A stretch of 36,006 bases of DNA from Planctomycetota bacterium (GTDB lineage Bacteria > Planctomycetota > Planctomycetia > Pirellulales > PNKZ01): assembly GCA_018242585.1 (NCBI GenBank), contig JAFEBQ010000038.1, positions 1 through 36,006 on the forward strand. Direction: 5' to 3'. Position 1 is the first letter of the stretch. Each line of letters starts with the position of its first letter. Made by a program: the position numbers and the translations under genes. Below, piece after piece: positions 16,054 to 24,893 of the stretch. The notes under the pieces are model-generated. The model was not told the origin of the DNA and did no database searches. It saw only the letters and a list, made by a program, of their open reading frames with translations.

Positions 16054-18159
16054 TTACTCCTCTTCCTCCTCTTCGCGCATGTGGACGGCCTTTTCGATAA
16101 TCTCTTTGAGGATGTTCCCCGGCACCACATCGTACCGGCAGAACTCGATCGTGTAGCTGCCTTGGCCACCAGTGATGCTCGACAAGCTGCGGGCGTAGGT
16201 CGACACCTCGGCCAGCGGCACCTCGGCCGTCACGGTTTGCAGATCGCCGCCGGCTGACTCCATGCCCAGCACGCGGCCGCGGCGGCCTGACATGTCGCTG
16301 TTGATATCACCGAGCTTGGCCCCTGGCACCGTCACGTGCAACGTGACAATCGGTTCGAGCAGCGTCGGCTTGGCTTGCTGGAACGTGTTGCGAAACGCCA
16401 TCGAGCCGGCTGTTTTGAAGGCGGCTTCCGAGCTGTCGACCGGGTGATGCTTGCCGAAGAAAATCTCAGCGCACAGGTTTTGCACTTTGTAACCGGCGAT
16501 CACGCCGCGCTCCATTCGCTCGCGAAAGCCCTTCTCGACCGCCGGCAGGAAGTTGTTCGGAATCGAACCGCCGACAATCGAATCGACCCACAGGAAGTTG
16601 ATCTTCGGGTCGAAACGATACTCGCGCATCTGAGGAAAGCGCTCTTTCGACGCATACTCGGCGACGTCTGTCCCCTCGGGCATCGGATGGAGCCGAATAT
16701 GGACTTCGCCGAATTGCCCGCGGCCCCCCGACTGTTTCTTGTGCCGGTAGCTCCCCTCGGCGCGGTTCTGAATGGTTTCGCGATAGGGAATCTTGGGCTC
16801 CTTGGTTTCGACGTCAACCTTGTCGCGCCGTTTGAGCTTCTCGCGAATCATGTTCAGGTGCAGTTCGCTCATGCCGGTCATCACCAGTTCTTTGGTCTGC
16901 GCGTCGCGATCGAGCCGCAAGGTCAAATCTTCTTCGACAATCTTGTGCAGCGCGCCCGACAACTTGGCCTCGTCGCCACGGTTCTTGGGCACGACGGCCA
17001 AGCCGACCATGGGCGTCGGGAACGGAATGTCGTGAACGACGAAATCGCCCAACAGCGTGCCGGTGTGCAGTTCCTCGTTCTTGGTCACGGCCACGATCTC
17101 GCCGGCGCCGGCTTCGTCGATCGGTTCCAGGTTCGCCCCTTGCACATGGAACAACTGGTGCAGCTTCACCCCCTTGCGAGTGCTGGTCGACGAAACGGTT
17201 TCTTCTTTGTGCAGCTTGCCCGAGAAAACTCGGATGTAGCTGATCCGCTGGACGAACGGGTCGATGCGGGTTTTGAAAACTTGGGCCACCAACGGGCCAT
17301 CGTTCTCGGAGAGGATTTCCACGTCGACGCCGTCGGGGCGCGTGCCGTGGTGGGGCATTTGCGTGGGTGAGACGGCGCACGCCCCCAGCCCGTCGAGCAG
17401 CTCGTCCATGCCGACGCCCGTCTTGGCCGAGACGAAGAAGATGGGAATCAGCGTGCTGTGGGCCACGTCCAACAGGATCAGCCGGCTGATTTCTTCCTCG
17501 GTCGGCGGCGTTCCCTCGAAGTAGCGGGCGGTCACTTCGTCGTCATGCTCGATGATGGCTTCGAGCAGTTCGGTGCCGCACTTGTCGATCGGCGCGAGCG
17601 CCCCCACGGTGTCGGCCGGCGGCTTCAGGACATTGGCAACGCCGCGAAAGTCGTGACCCGAGCCGAGCGGTACGTTGTACGGCACACAGCCAGCACCGAA
17701 CAGATCGTGCAGGTTCTTGAGCAGCACGGGGACATCGATGTTCTCGTTGTCCATCTTGTTGACGATGACCACCCGGGCCAGCCCTTCCTTGCCGGCTTCC
17801 TGGAAGGTGCGGCGGGTGTTCACTTCGATGCCGCTGTGAGCGTTGATGACGATGGCCGCGGTGTCGACTCCGCGTAGCGCGCCGATCGTGCTGCCGATAA
17901 AGTCCGGATAGCCTGGGGTGTCGATCAGATTGAACCACAGGCCGTTGTGTTCCAGGTGGACGACCTTGGCTTCGACGGTGTGCTTGTGTTGTTTCTCTTC
18001 CTCGTCAAAGTCACAAAAACTCGTGCCGTTATCAACGCTGATCGGATGCTTGACAGTGCCGGTCTTGACGAGCAACTGGTCGATCAGGGTCGTCTTCCCA
18101 GCGCCGCTATGACCGCACAAAGCAATGTTGCGAATGGTCTCCACGTTGCGAATCGACAT
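16054..18159 (-). CDS. Elongation factor G-like translational GTPase (EF-G paralogue)
   Basis: 701 residues with EF-G domain order. G1 reads GHSGAGKT (16-23) in place of the canonical AHIDAGKTTT, switch I is EEKQHKHTVEAKV, G3 is DTPG (80-83), G4 is NKMD (134-137). Domains II-V follow, including GMSELHLNMIREKLKR, the domain IV block KKQSGGRGQFGEV, and the C-terminal block beginning RRGRVLGMESAGG. The altered P-loop and switch I place it with the EF-G-like paralogues (FusA2 type) rather than the main fusA; the absence of rpsL/rpsG/tufA neighbours agrees. It ends in an acidic tail (REEEEEE). GGGGGA lies five to six bases before ATG 18159. hisA ends 30 bases upstream. Confidence 0.9.
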   Translation of the reverse strand: MSIRNVETIRNIALCGHSGAGKTTLIDQLLVKTGTVKHPISVDNGTSFCDFDEEEKQHKHTVEAKVVHLEHNGLWFNLIDTPGYPDFIGSTIGALRGVDTAAIVINAHSGIEVNTRRTFQEAGKEGLARVVIVNKMDNENIDVPVLLKNLHDLFGAGCVPYNVPLGSGHDFRGVANVLKPPADTVGALAPIDKCGTELLEAIIEHDDEVTARYFEGTPPTEEEISRLILLDVAHSTLIPIFFVSAKTGVGMDELLDGLGACAVSPTQMPHHGTRPDGVDVEILSENDGPLVAQVFKTRIDPFVQRISYIRVFSGKLHKEETVSSTSTRKGVKLHQLFHVQGANLEPIDEAGAGEIVAVTKNEELHTGTLLGDFVVHDIPFPTPMVGLAVVPKNRGDEAKLSGALHKIVEEDLTLRLDRDAQTKELVMTGMSELHLNMIREKLKRRDKVDVETKEPKIPYRETIQNRAEGSYRHKKQSGGRGQFGEVHIRLHPMPEGTDVAEYASKERFPQMREYRFDPKINFLWVDSIVGGSIPNNFLPAVEKGFRERMERGVIAGYKVQNLCAEIFFGKHHPVDSSEAAFKTAGSMAFRNTFQQAKPTLLEPIVTLHVTVPGAKLGDINSDMSGRRGRVLGMESAGGDLQTVTAEVPLAEVSTYARSLSSITGGQGSYTIEFCRYDVVPGNILKEIIEKAVHMREEEEEE

Positions 18160-18189
18160 CGTGTTCCCCCGCGTGGCTAGAGTTCCTGG

Positions 18190-18990
18190 CTAATCGGTCC
18201 TCCGGGACTCCGCAGTCCCTTTGGAATCGGTTGGCGATGCTAGTGATCGGCGTCCCTGGCGCGCGGCAGTCAGCCCTTCGCGCAGGGTCATGGTTGGTTC
18301 ATAGAGCGCGCGGCCGACGATGCAGCCCTCGATGGGCAACTCGGCCAGGGCGCGCACGTCGTCGGCTTTGCTCACTCCGCCCGAGGCCACGATCGGCGTG
18401 TCGCACTCGGTACACATCGCGGCGACGGCCGCCAGATTCGGCCCCGACAGCATGCCGTCGGTGGCGATGTCGGTGTAAACGATGGCCGCCACGGGCTCGT
18501 CGGCAAAGCGTTGGGCCAGATCAATCGCCGACACGCCGCTGGTTTTCAACCAGCCATCGGTGGCGACTTGTCCGTCGCGCGCGTCGAGCCCCAGCACCAG
18601 CTTGTGCGGGTACTTGCGGCACATGGCGCGGAACCACTCGGGCTCGCGCAGGGCCCGCGTGCCGACGACCAGGCGCGCGATGCCGAGCGCCAGCAACTCT
18701 TGAATGATCGACTCGTCGCGGATGCCGCCGCCCAGTTGGCACGGGACGTCGATCGAGCGAACGATGCTGGCGATGACCGCGGCGTTGGCGGCCCGACCGT
18801 CGCGCGCACCGTCCAGGTCGACCAGATGGAGCCGGTCGGCCCCTTGCTCGACCCAGTGCCGGGCCATGGCCGTCGGGTCTTCGCCGAAGATGGTTTCGCG
18901 GTTGTAGTCACCCTGCTCGAGGCGCACGCACTTGCCGCCGCGCAAATCGATGGCCGGCCAAACCTGCAACTCGCCTAACGCCTTGCGCAC
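18190..18990 (-). CDS. hisA: Phosphoribosylformimino-5-aminoimidazole carboxamide ribotide isomerase (HisA)
   Basis: 266-residue TIM-barrel isomerase, fourth step of histidine biosynthesis. VWPAIDLRGGKCVRLEQGDY carries the first catalytic Asp, QLGGGIRD the first phosphate loop, YTDIATDGMLSGPN the second catalytic Asp, and VASGGVSKADD and CIVGRALYE the second phosphate loop. Start: GGGAG lies seven bases before GTG 18990, giving MRKALGELQVWPAIDL; a TTG seven codons later would also give a normal N-terminus. No other his genes are in the window. It precedes the EF-G paralogue by 30 bases on the same strand. Confidence 0.94.
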   Translation of the reverse strand: MRKALGELQVWPAIDLRGGKCVRLEQGDYNRETIFGEDPTAMARHWVEQGADRLHLVDLDGARDGRAANAAVIASIVRSIDVPCQLGGGIRDESIIQELLALGIARLVVGTRALREPEWFRAMCRKYPHKLVLGLDARDGQVATDGWLKTSGVSAIDLAQRFADEPVAAIVYTDIATDGMLSGPNLAAVAAMCTECDTPIVASGGVSKADDVRALAELPIEGCIVGRALYEPTMTLREGLTAARQGRRSLASPTDSKGTAESRRTD

Positions 18991-19272
18991 GCCACGACTC
19001 CCTGCGCTGCCTAACGAACCGCTTCCCGACGGAATCCCCGCCGGCCCCACGCTGCGCACGTGCAGTGGGCGACCAGCGCGGCCGACCCACGGTCTGCCGC
19101 GCTCACCCAGCTAATATGCCAGAGTTCCCGCCGCATGCAATCCAATTTGCCCCGAACAACGCCGGTTGACACGCCGGAGCAGGTAGCCATTTAGACAGCC
19201 ACCGCCCGACTGCGTATCATGGTCAGCCACGGCGGTGGCATTTCCGGGTGCGACATTGAGGATGGAGTTCAC

Positions 19273-20355
19273 ATGGTTCGATCACACAGTTGTCGGGCGC
19301 GCGCGTTAGGGCTGGCGACGCTTTTCATGGCCATTTTGCCGACGTTGGCGTGGGGCGACGAGCGGACGCCGCGGCAGGTGGCCGAGGAGTTGGTCGCCGC
19401 CTACGCCCAGGACATTCCCGATCTGAAGTACACCTCGACCGTGGCGCTGATCGGTCGTTTGGCCTATGGACGCGAGACGAGCGATTCGCAACATGCCAAG
19501 GGCGTGCGGGCTATCTTGTTGCCGTACCTCGATGGTTCGAAGCCGGTGAACAGCGAGAAGCTGTCGGCCAGCGATCTGGCCGGGCACCTGGTCTTTGCCG
19601 CGCTCTACGGGTCGTTGAGCGATGATCCCAAGCTGCAAGATTCCGCCCGTCGGCTGATTCTCGCGGCCGCCGATCGCGCCTGCGATGCCCAGGGACAGCC
19701 GCGGCCCAATATTCACAGCCAAATGAGCGACGCCACGTTCATGGCTTGCCCGCTGCTGTCGATTGCCGGGGCGCTGTCGGGAGATTCCAAATACTTTCAA
19801 CAGGCGTTGCGCTATGCCCAGTTGGTGAAGAAGCTCGATCTGCGCGACGACGGGCTCTATCGCCATTCGCCCAAGTGCGAAGCGGCTTGGGGGCGCGGCA
19901 ATGCGTTCCCGTTGCTGGGGCTGGTGCATACGCTGCACGTTTACCCTGACAAGGAACCGGGGCGCGACGAGTTGGCCAAGATGTTCCAGGATCATGCCGC
20001 GGCCTTGCTCAAGCATCAAGACGCCGACGGGGCGTGGCACCAGGTGATCGATCATCCTGAAAGCTATGCCGAGCTGACCTGCACGTGCATGATCGCGTCG
20101 AGTTACCTTAAGGCGATTGAAGATGGTCTGCTCGCGCGCGACAAGTACGCGCCTGCGGTTCGCCAAGCCTGGCAAGCGGCCCTGACGCGCATCGGCCCCC
20201 AGGGGAACCTGCGCGACGTGTGCGAAGGGACCGGTTCCCAGACCAGCCTGCAGGCCTACTTCGACCGCAAGGCCCTGTCGGGGCGCGATCGGCGCGGCGG
20301 CTCGATGGCCTTGATGTTCGCCGTCGGCATGATGCATTTTCCGGAGCAGAAGTAG
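19273..20355 (+). CDS. Exported glycoside hydrolase family 88/105-type protein
   Basis: 360 residues with an N-terminal signal peptide (basic MVRSHSCRARALG, hydrophobic LATLFMAILPTLAWG, likely cut near AWG-DE). The mature part is alpha-helical and rich in the spaced W/Y/H patterns of the six-hairpin (alpha/alpha)6 barrel: CEAAWGRGNAFPLLGLVHTL, then GAWHQVIDHPESYAELTCTC and MIASSYLKAIEDG, which match the unsaturated glucuronyl / rhamnogalacturonyl hydrolase layout (H-Q-V-x-D, then S-x-x-A-x-x-x-A). Such enzymes release unsaturated uronic acids after polysaccharide lyases. Polysaccharide substrate not inferable. GGAG lies just before ATG 19273. Confidence 0.75.
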   Translation: MVRSHSCRARALGLATLFMAILPTLAWGDERTPRQVAEELVAAYAQDIPDLKYTSTVALIGRLAYGRETSDSQHAKGVRAILLPYLDGSKPVNSEKLSASDLAGHLVFAALYGSLSDDPKLQDSARRLILAAADRACDAQGQPRPNIHSQMSDATFMACPLLSIAGALSGDSKYFQQALRYAQLVKKLDLRDDGLYRHSPKCEAAWGRGNAFPLLGLVHTLHVYPDKEPGRDELAKMFQDHAAALLKHQDADGAWHQVIDHPESYAELTCTCMIASSYLKAIEDGLLARDKYAPAVRQAWQAALTRIGPQGNLRDVCEGTGSQTSLQAYFDRKALSGRDRRGGSMALMFAVGMMHFPEQK

Positions 20356-20375
20356 TAAGTTTGCGATTCTATGTG

Positions 20376-20511
20376 TGGGTAGCCCCGACAACTTGTTGTC
20401 GGGGTTGCGCAGCAACAAGAGGGACCGTATCCGGCATCAGTCGCCGATACACTCCGTCCACGATGCCTCTTGTCGCTCTCGCGACCCGGACAGACAAGCT
20501 GTCCGGGCTAC
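20376..20511. repeat. REPIN-like pair of GTAG-headed palindromes (family B)
   Basis: Copy 1, plus strand: GTAG (20379-20382) abuts a 22-base hairpin with a 9-bp stem (CCCCGACAA / TTGTCGGGG), then a small second hairpin (TTGC-GCA-GCAA) and CAAGAGG. Copy 2 is inverted, ending CCGGG-CTAC at 20511, with stem CCCGGACAG / CTGTCCGGG and second hairpin TCGC-GAGA-GCGA. Stems differ between copies but remain paired. The first copy (20376-20423) is identical over 48 bases to 29494-29541. It lies between the GH88/105-type and Xaa-Pro peptidase genes. Confidence 0.85.
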
Positions 20512-20560
20512 CCAGTGTTAATGTCAATCCAGATTGTTGTATCCCCGCAGAAAGCACCGC

Positions 20561-21847
20561 ATGCGACACGCTTCGATCGATCCCAAATTGTTCGCCGACA
20601 ACCGCCGCCGGCTGGTCGAGATTCTGCCCGAGAACTCGTTGGCCGTGGCCAACGCCAACGACGTGCTGCCGACCAATGCCGATGGCACGCTGCTCATGCA
20701 CGCGAACGCCGATTTGTTCTTTCTGACCGGCGTTGAGCAGGAAGAGTCGCGACTGGTCATTGCCCCTAATGCCGCCGACGAGAAGCTGCGCGAGGTGCTG
20801 TTCATCCGCCCGTCGAGCGAGCTACTTAAGACTTGGGAGGGCTACAAGCTGTCGAAGGAAGACGCGGCGCGGGTGTCGGGCGTGAAGACCGTGAAGTTCT
20901 TGGACGAGTTCCCCGCGGTCTTTCGCCGGCTGATGTGCGAAGTCGAGCACGTTTATTTGAACACGAACGAACACCCCCGAGCCGTGGTCGAAGTCGAATC
21001 GCGCGACGCCCGCTTCATTCGTGCAACCCGGGCGGCGTATCCGTTGCACGACTACCGGCGGTTGGCGCCGCTGTTGCACCGGCTGCGGGTCGTCAAGACG
21101 CCGCGCGAGATCGAGCTGATCAAGCAAGCGGTCAAGATCACCGCCGATGGTTTCCGGCGCGTGCTCGGCATGGTTCGTCCCGGCATCCACGAGTACGAAG
21201 TCGAGGCCGAGTTGATCCACGAGTTCACGCGCAAGCGCGCCCGCTGGGCCTACCCGCCCATCATCGCCGGCGGTGCGAACAGTTGCATTCTGCACTACAA
21301 CCAGAACGACCAGCCGTGCCGCAAAGGGGACGTGCTGCTGCTGGACGTGGCGGCCGCCTACGCCAACTACAACGCCGACCTGACCCGGACGATTCCGGTC
21401 AGCGGCAAGTTCTCTCGCCGGCAAAAGCAGGTCTACAACGCGGTGCTGCGCGTGCTGCGCAAGTCAATCGCCGGCGCGGTCGTCGGCAAGTTGCCCAAGG
21501 TCTGGCTGCGTGAAGCGCAAGAAGCGATGAACGAGGAGTTGTTGAAGCTGGAACTGATCACCGAGCGCGACATCCAACAGGCCCCGGCCGACGAACCGGC
21601 CTGCCGCAAGTATTTCATGCACGGCCTGGGGCACCCGCTGGGGCTCGACGTACACGACGTCGGCAATACGAACGAGCCGATACAAGCCGGCTGGGTGTTG
21701 ACCGTCGAGCCGGGGCTTTACATTCCCGAGGAAGGAATCGGCATCCGGCTGGAAAACGACATTGTCGTTACCGCCGACGGGCCAGTGGACCTGATGGCCG
21801 ATGTGCCCCTGGAAGCGGACGAGATCGAAGATGCGATGGGGGGATGA
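20561..21847 (+). CDS. Xaa-Pro aminopeptidase (M24B, PepP-like)
   Basis: 428-residue cytoplasmic metallopeptidase removing N-terminal residues before proline. The N-terminal creatinase-like domain (about 1-175, including FFLTGVEQEESRLVI) is followed by the pita-bread catalytic domain. The metal ligands are readable: two Asp in LLLDVAAAYANYNADLTRTI, His in HGLGHPLGLDVHD, Glu in VEPGLYIPEEG and Glu in IRLENDIVVT. Length fits the PepP subgroup (about 430-440). ATG 20561 (MRHASIDPKLFADNR) gives the family N-terminus; nine upstream in-frame codons fall in repeat DNA and are rejected. Confidence 0.93.
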   Translation: MRHASIDPKLFADNRRRLVEILPENSLAVANANDVLPTNADGTLLMHANADLFFLTGVEQEESRLVIAPNAADEKLREVLFIRPSSELLKTWEGYKLSKEDAARVSGVKTVKFLDEFPAVFRRLMCEVEHVYLNTNEHPRAVVEVESRDARFIRATRAAYPLHDYRRLAPLLHRLRVVKTPREIELIKQAVKITADGFRRVLGMVRPGIHEYEVEAELIHEFTRKRARWAYPPIIAGGANSCILHYNQNDQPCRKGDVLLLDVAAAYANYNADLTRTIPVSGKFSRRQKQVYNAVLRVLRKSIAGAVVGKLPKVWLREAQEAMNEELLKLELITERDIQQAPADEPACRKYFMHGLGHPLGLDVHDVGNTNEPIQAGWVLTVEPGLYIPEEGIGIRLENDIVVTADGPVDLMADVPLEADEIEDAMGG

Positions 21848-22031
21848 GGACGTTGCTGGTTGCGAGTTGCTGGTTGCTAGGTAAAGACCAGCAAACCCTT
21901 GTCGCCACATTTATTTGGCGCGGTGTATTTCGTACGACAACTGGATGGTAACGCGACTTTGCCCCGGCTATAATTCCGCCCAAGGTCCGGCGGCATGCCA
22001 ACCACTTGAGCCTTCAACCGCTGAGGAATCT

Positions 22032-23150
22032 ATGGGGCGAACCGGTCAGAATCGCGACGGCATTTCGACGTTGCAGATCATCTTGATCATCGTGGGGGTG
22101 TTGATCGGTATGTTCGTGATCGTGGGGCTGCTCGGCGCCATGGCGTTCCGCGGCATCACCAAGGCCCGCGAAACGGCCCGCAAGCTGCGCTGCTCGCAAC
22201 AGATGCGCGATCTTGCAGTATCCCTTAATAGCTACGAAATCGATCGTCGCCAGTACCCCGGCTATCGCAATATCTTGCTAATGACCAATAACGAGTCGTA
22301 CCACGACGAGGCGAGCAAGGCCGAAGGTGTGAGTTGGACGGTGCCCATTCTGCCGTATCTAGACTATACGTACGTTTACGACACGTATCGCACACCGGGG
22401 GGCAAGTCGGAATTGCTCATGGCCTCGATCGAGAATCTCGCCTGTCCGTCCGATCTTCCTTTGGATGCGGGACTTCCTATGTCCTATGTCGTCAACGCCG
22501 GTTGCATCGACGCCGAGGGAACGCCCGCGACGCCCGGCGAGAAGAACTCGGGCATTCCGCGCGACTGGCAATCAAACGGCGTGTTCTTCGATCGAGTGAT
22601 CGGCAACCCATTGGCCAAGGCCTCGCAGGGGAAAGGCGAAGCCCTTGTGCCGATGGTCACGCAGACGAACGCCTGGATTTCCCGCTACGATGGCATGGTT
22701 CAGACGATCATGCTGACCGAAAACATGGATCGTGGTCACGCGGCCGACATTGCCGAACCTCTGGTCGGCGCGATCTGGGACATCAATGCCAAGGTCGCCG
22801 GCTCCGGGACGTTTCAACCGGGTTCGCCGCCGCCGCACGCCACCCCGGCCAAGCCGTCGTACGTCATCAACGTCGGTGGCCGAAAGAAAACCGGCCAGTC
22901 CGCCACCCAGCGCAAGTCGGAGGACATTCCGTACGATCTGGCCCGGCCGTCGTCGCCGCATTTCAATGGAGTGAACGTGGCCTTCTGCGACGGGCACATC
23001 GAGTTTCTGCGGGACGACGTCGATTACTTTGTTTACTGTCTGCTGATGTCGGCCGACAGCAAGAACGTGCGCGTGCCCGGTGAGTCGGCCCCATTGGAAA
23101 AGAACTGGTTCAAAGTGCCAGTCGATGACACCTGGCTGTCGCGCTATTGA
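22032..23150 (+). CDS. DUF1559-type planctomycete protein with prepilin-like N-terminus
   Basis: 372 residues. A short N-terminus (MGRTGQNRDG) is followed by ISTLQIILIIVGVLIGMFVI, a single hydrophobic helix up to about 39, then KARETARKLRCSQQMRDLAV, the conserved block after the helix in DUF1559 proteins. The C-terminal HFNGVNVAFCDGHIEFL is the family's second hallmark. Canonical members have GFTLVELLVV; here the cleavage-like motif is G-ISTLQ with Gln15 where the +5 glutamate is expected, so processing by prepilin peptidase is doubtful. Function unknown; probably an envelope-anchored pseudopilin-like protein. GAGGA lies just before ATG 22032. Confidence 0.85.
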   Translation: MGRTGQNRDGISTLQIILIIVGVLIGMFVIVGLLGAMAFRGITKARETARKLRCSQQMRDLAVSLNSYEIDRRQYPGYRNILLMTNNESYHDEASKAEGVSWTVPILPYLDYTYVYDTYRTPGGKSELLMASIENLACPSDLPLDAGLPMSYVVNAGCIDAEGTPATPGEKNSGIPRDWQSNGVFFDRVIGNPLAKASQGKGEALVPMVTQTNAWISRYDGMVQTIMLTENMDRGHAADIAEPLVGAIWDINAKVAGSGTFQPGSPPPHATPAKPSYVINVGGRKKTGQSATQRKSEDIPYDLARPSSPHFNGVNVAFCDGHIEFLRDDVDYFVYCLLMSADSKNVRVPGESAPLEKNWFKVPVDDTWLSRY

Positions 23151-23189
23151 TCGCAGCGTGCTGGCAACGACACGACCAGACGGTAGGTC

Positions 23190-23253
23190 GTAGGTCAGGC
23201 CTTGGCCTGACAAGATGGTGCGCACCACGTCGTCAGGCCAAAGCCTGACCTAC
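23190..23253. repeat. REPIN-like pair of GTAG-headed palindromes (family C, copy 1)
   Basis: GTAG (23190-23193) abuts the palindrome GTCAGGCC-TT-GGCCTGAC (23194-23211). After 20 bases comes the inverted partner (23232-23249) followed by CTAC (23250-23253). An extra GTAG lies seven bases before the first head. It lies between the convergent DUF1559-type and propeller/LamG genes, so the stems could also act on transcription ends. Confidence 0.88.
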
Positions 23254-23321
23254 AGCACTGGCCATCACCCTTGGTGCCGCTGGGCGCTGGCCTTGCCATC
23301 CTGACGGAAAACCTGATTCTC

Positions 23322-24893
23322 TCAAAGCGAAGGTTGATTGGCAGCGAGCGCCTTGATTTCGCTTGGGGTGATCGCGCGTTGATGGATTTGCAAATCGACG
23401 AGTTGGCCGTTGAAGGGCCCGTTGATGCCGGAGCCGAGTCGCAAGGGGGCCGAGCTGTCGAGATTCCACGCCGAAGTGTCCAAGTCGGCGTTTTCGGCGA
23501 CTTGCTTTCCGTCCACGTACAGCGTGAGGCGATTCGCGGTCTTGATCGCGGCGACGTGATGCCAGCCCGTCGGCAGCGTGTGATCCCACGAGACTTGCCG
23601 GCCCTGTCGCGCGGCCCACACCTTCCCCGAGGGCAGCGTGCTGCAAAAGACCTCGCCAGCGTGCTCGGCCATCGTCCACGCTCGGCGATACTCCACGTCC
23701 GGCGTGAGATCGAGTCGCTGCCAGAGCGACCACTTCCCTGCGCCGTCATAAGCATAGACCTGCGCCAGTGGCAGCGTGCCGGCAACAAAGCGGCCGTTAT
23801 GCACCATCATGCCCATGACCTCCAACTCCCCGCCAAGACGTCCGATGTCCGTCCAGCGCCCCACGTCTTCAAAGCGGAAGACGCGCCCGCTGTTCCAAGT
23901 GGCGACGTGCAGGTGGCCGTCGTAATTGGCAAAGGCGTAGGTCTGCGAGTTGTCGCCAATCTGGCCGCAGTCCGTCCACGTTTTGCCATCATAGCGGTAG
24001 ACGCGTCCGCCATCGTAGCTCGTGGCGTAGAGGAAGCCGTCATGTACCGTGAGCGAGACCACGCGGCGCGGCCCCATCTCGCCGGTCTTGTATGCTGGGC
24101 CAATGGCATCAGGGAGCCGCGTCCACCGCGAGCCACCCTCATAGCGGAAAAAACCGGGCGGTTTGTAGAGCGACGAGGCATACAGCCGCCCCTGAAACAC
24201 CACCAGCCCGCCCACGGCCTCCGTATCGGGCAGTTGCCCACAATCCACCCAATTCGTGCCACCTTCATGGCGAAAAACACGACCGCCGAGCTTCGTGTTT
24301 GGCGATTCCGGCAGGTGCGATCCCGCCACGCGATACTTGCCCGTGCCCGCATACAACGCGCCTTCGTAAACAGCGAGCGCTTTGACGGCGTTGCTGCCAT
24401 CAAGCGCGCCGAGTGAGGTCCAGCGATCGCCCCCCTCATAGCGATACACACGCCCGCTTTCGCCCGCGTCTGGCTCGCAGGTGCCCGCATATAGGGCACC
24501 ATTGTGCGCGGCCAGGGAGAAAGCAAGCAACGCCTTGCCAGGCCGCCCGCAGTCGCGCCATGGGCCTGGCTTGTCATCGTCGATGCCAAACTGCAAATGT
24601 CGCCAGTTCGCCTGGCTTGCCGTGACGCCGGGATTGCACTTCAGCGTGAGATGAAAACCACGCCGCTTCTGCGCATCGTATTGGCTGATCAAATCCCCCG
24701 TTACTCGATCCGTCGCGTCGGCCCTCGCCCATGCCGCAATGGAAAAATCGCCCGTGCCTAGCGTTGGCGCCGTCTGAGCCGGGATGCCCATTGCCTGGTC
24801 GACGCGTGGCCAGGTGCGCGCGGCAGGTTCCGCAGCGTGGAGGCACGAGAGCGCGGGGAGCATTAGAGCGAGAACGGCGAGGATACGTTTCAT
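23322..24893 (-). CDS. Secreted protein: LamG domain split by a seven-bladed propeller
   Basis: 523 residues with signal peptide MKRILAVLALMLPALSCLHA. Residues about 45-105 (GTGDFSIAAWARAD, LISQYDAQKRRGFHLTLK) resemble the first half of a LamG/concanavalin-like jelly-roll. The second half follows at about 436-518 (LPTGWHHVAAIKTANRLTLY, then DGKQVAE, then LRLGSGINGPFNGQLVDLQI). Between them are seven repeats with the pattern N/D-G-x-L-Y-A-x-T and G-R-V-Y-R-Y-E/D-G-x-x-W-T-x-x-G, beginning near 131, 177, 234, 285, 325, 366 and 412, as in kelch-like beta-propellers. Role probably carbohydrate or protein binding outside the cytoplasm; no catalytic motif seen. GGGAAG lies six bases before ATG 24893. 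Confidence 0.85.
   Translation of the reverse strand: MKRILAVLALMLPALSCLHAAEPAARTWPRVDQAMGIPAQTAPTLGTGDFSIAAWARADATDRVTGDLISQYDAQKRRGFHLTLKCNPGVTASQANWRHLQFGIDDDKPGPWRDCGRPGKALLAFSLAAHNGALYAGTCEPDAGESGRVYRYEGGDRWTSLGALDGSNAVKALAVYEGALYAGTGKYRVAGSHLPESPNTKLGGRVFRHEGGTNWVDCGQLPDTEAVGGLVVFQGRLYASSLYKPPGFFRYEGGSRWTRLPDAIGPAYKTGEMGPRRVVSLTVHDGFLYATSYDGGRVYRYDGKTWTDCGQIGDNSQTYAFANYDGHLHVATWNSGRVFRFEDVGRWTDIGRLGGELEVMGMMVHNGRFVAGTLPLAQVYAYDGAGKWSLWQRLDLTPDVEYRRAWTMAEHAGEVFCSTLPSGKVWAARQGRQVSWDHTLPTGWHHVAAIKTANRLTLYVDGKQVAENADLDTSAWNLDSSAPLRLGSGINGPFNGQLVDLQIHQRAITPSEIKALAANQPSL

Noticed and set aside
19306..20418. 370-codon open frame on the minus strand opposite the GH88/105-type gene
   Set aside because: Low-plausibility composition and runs into the repeat element; the plus frame has a signal peptide and family motifs.
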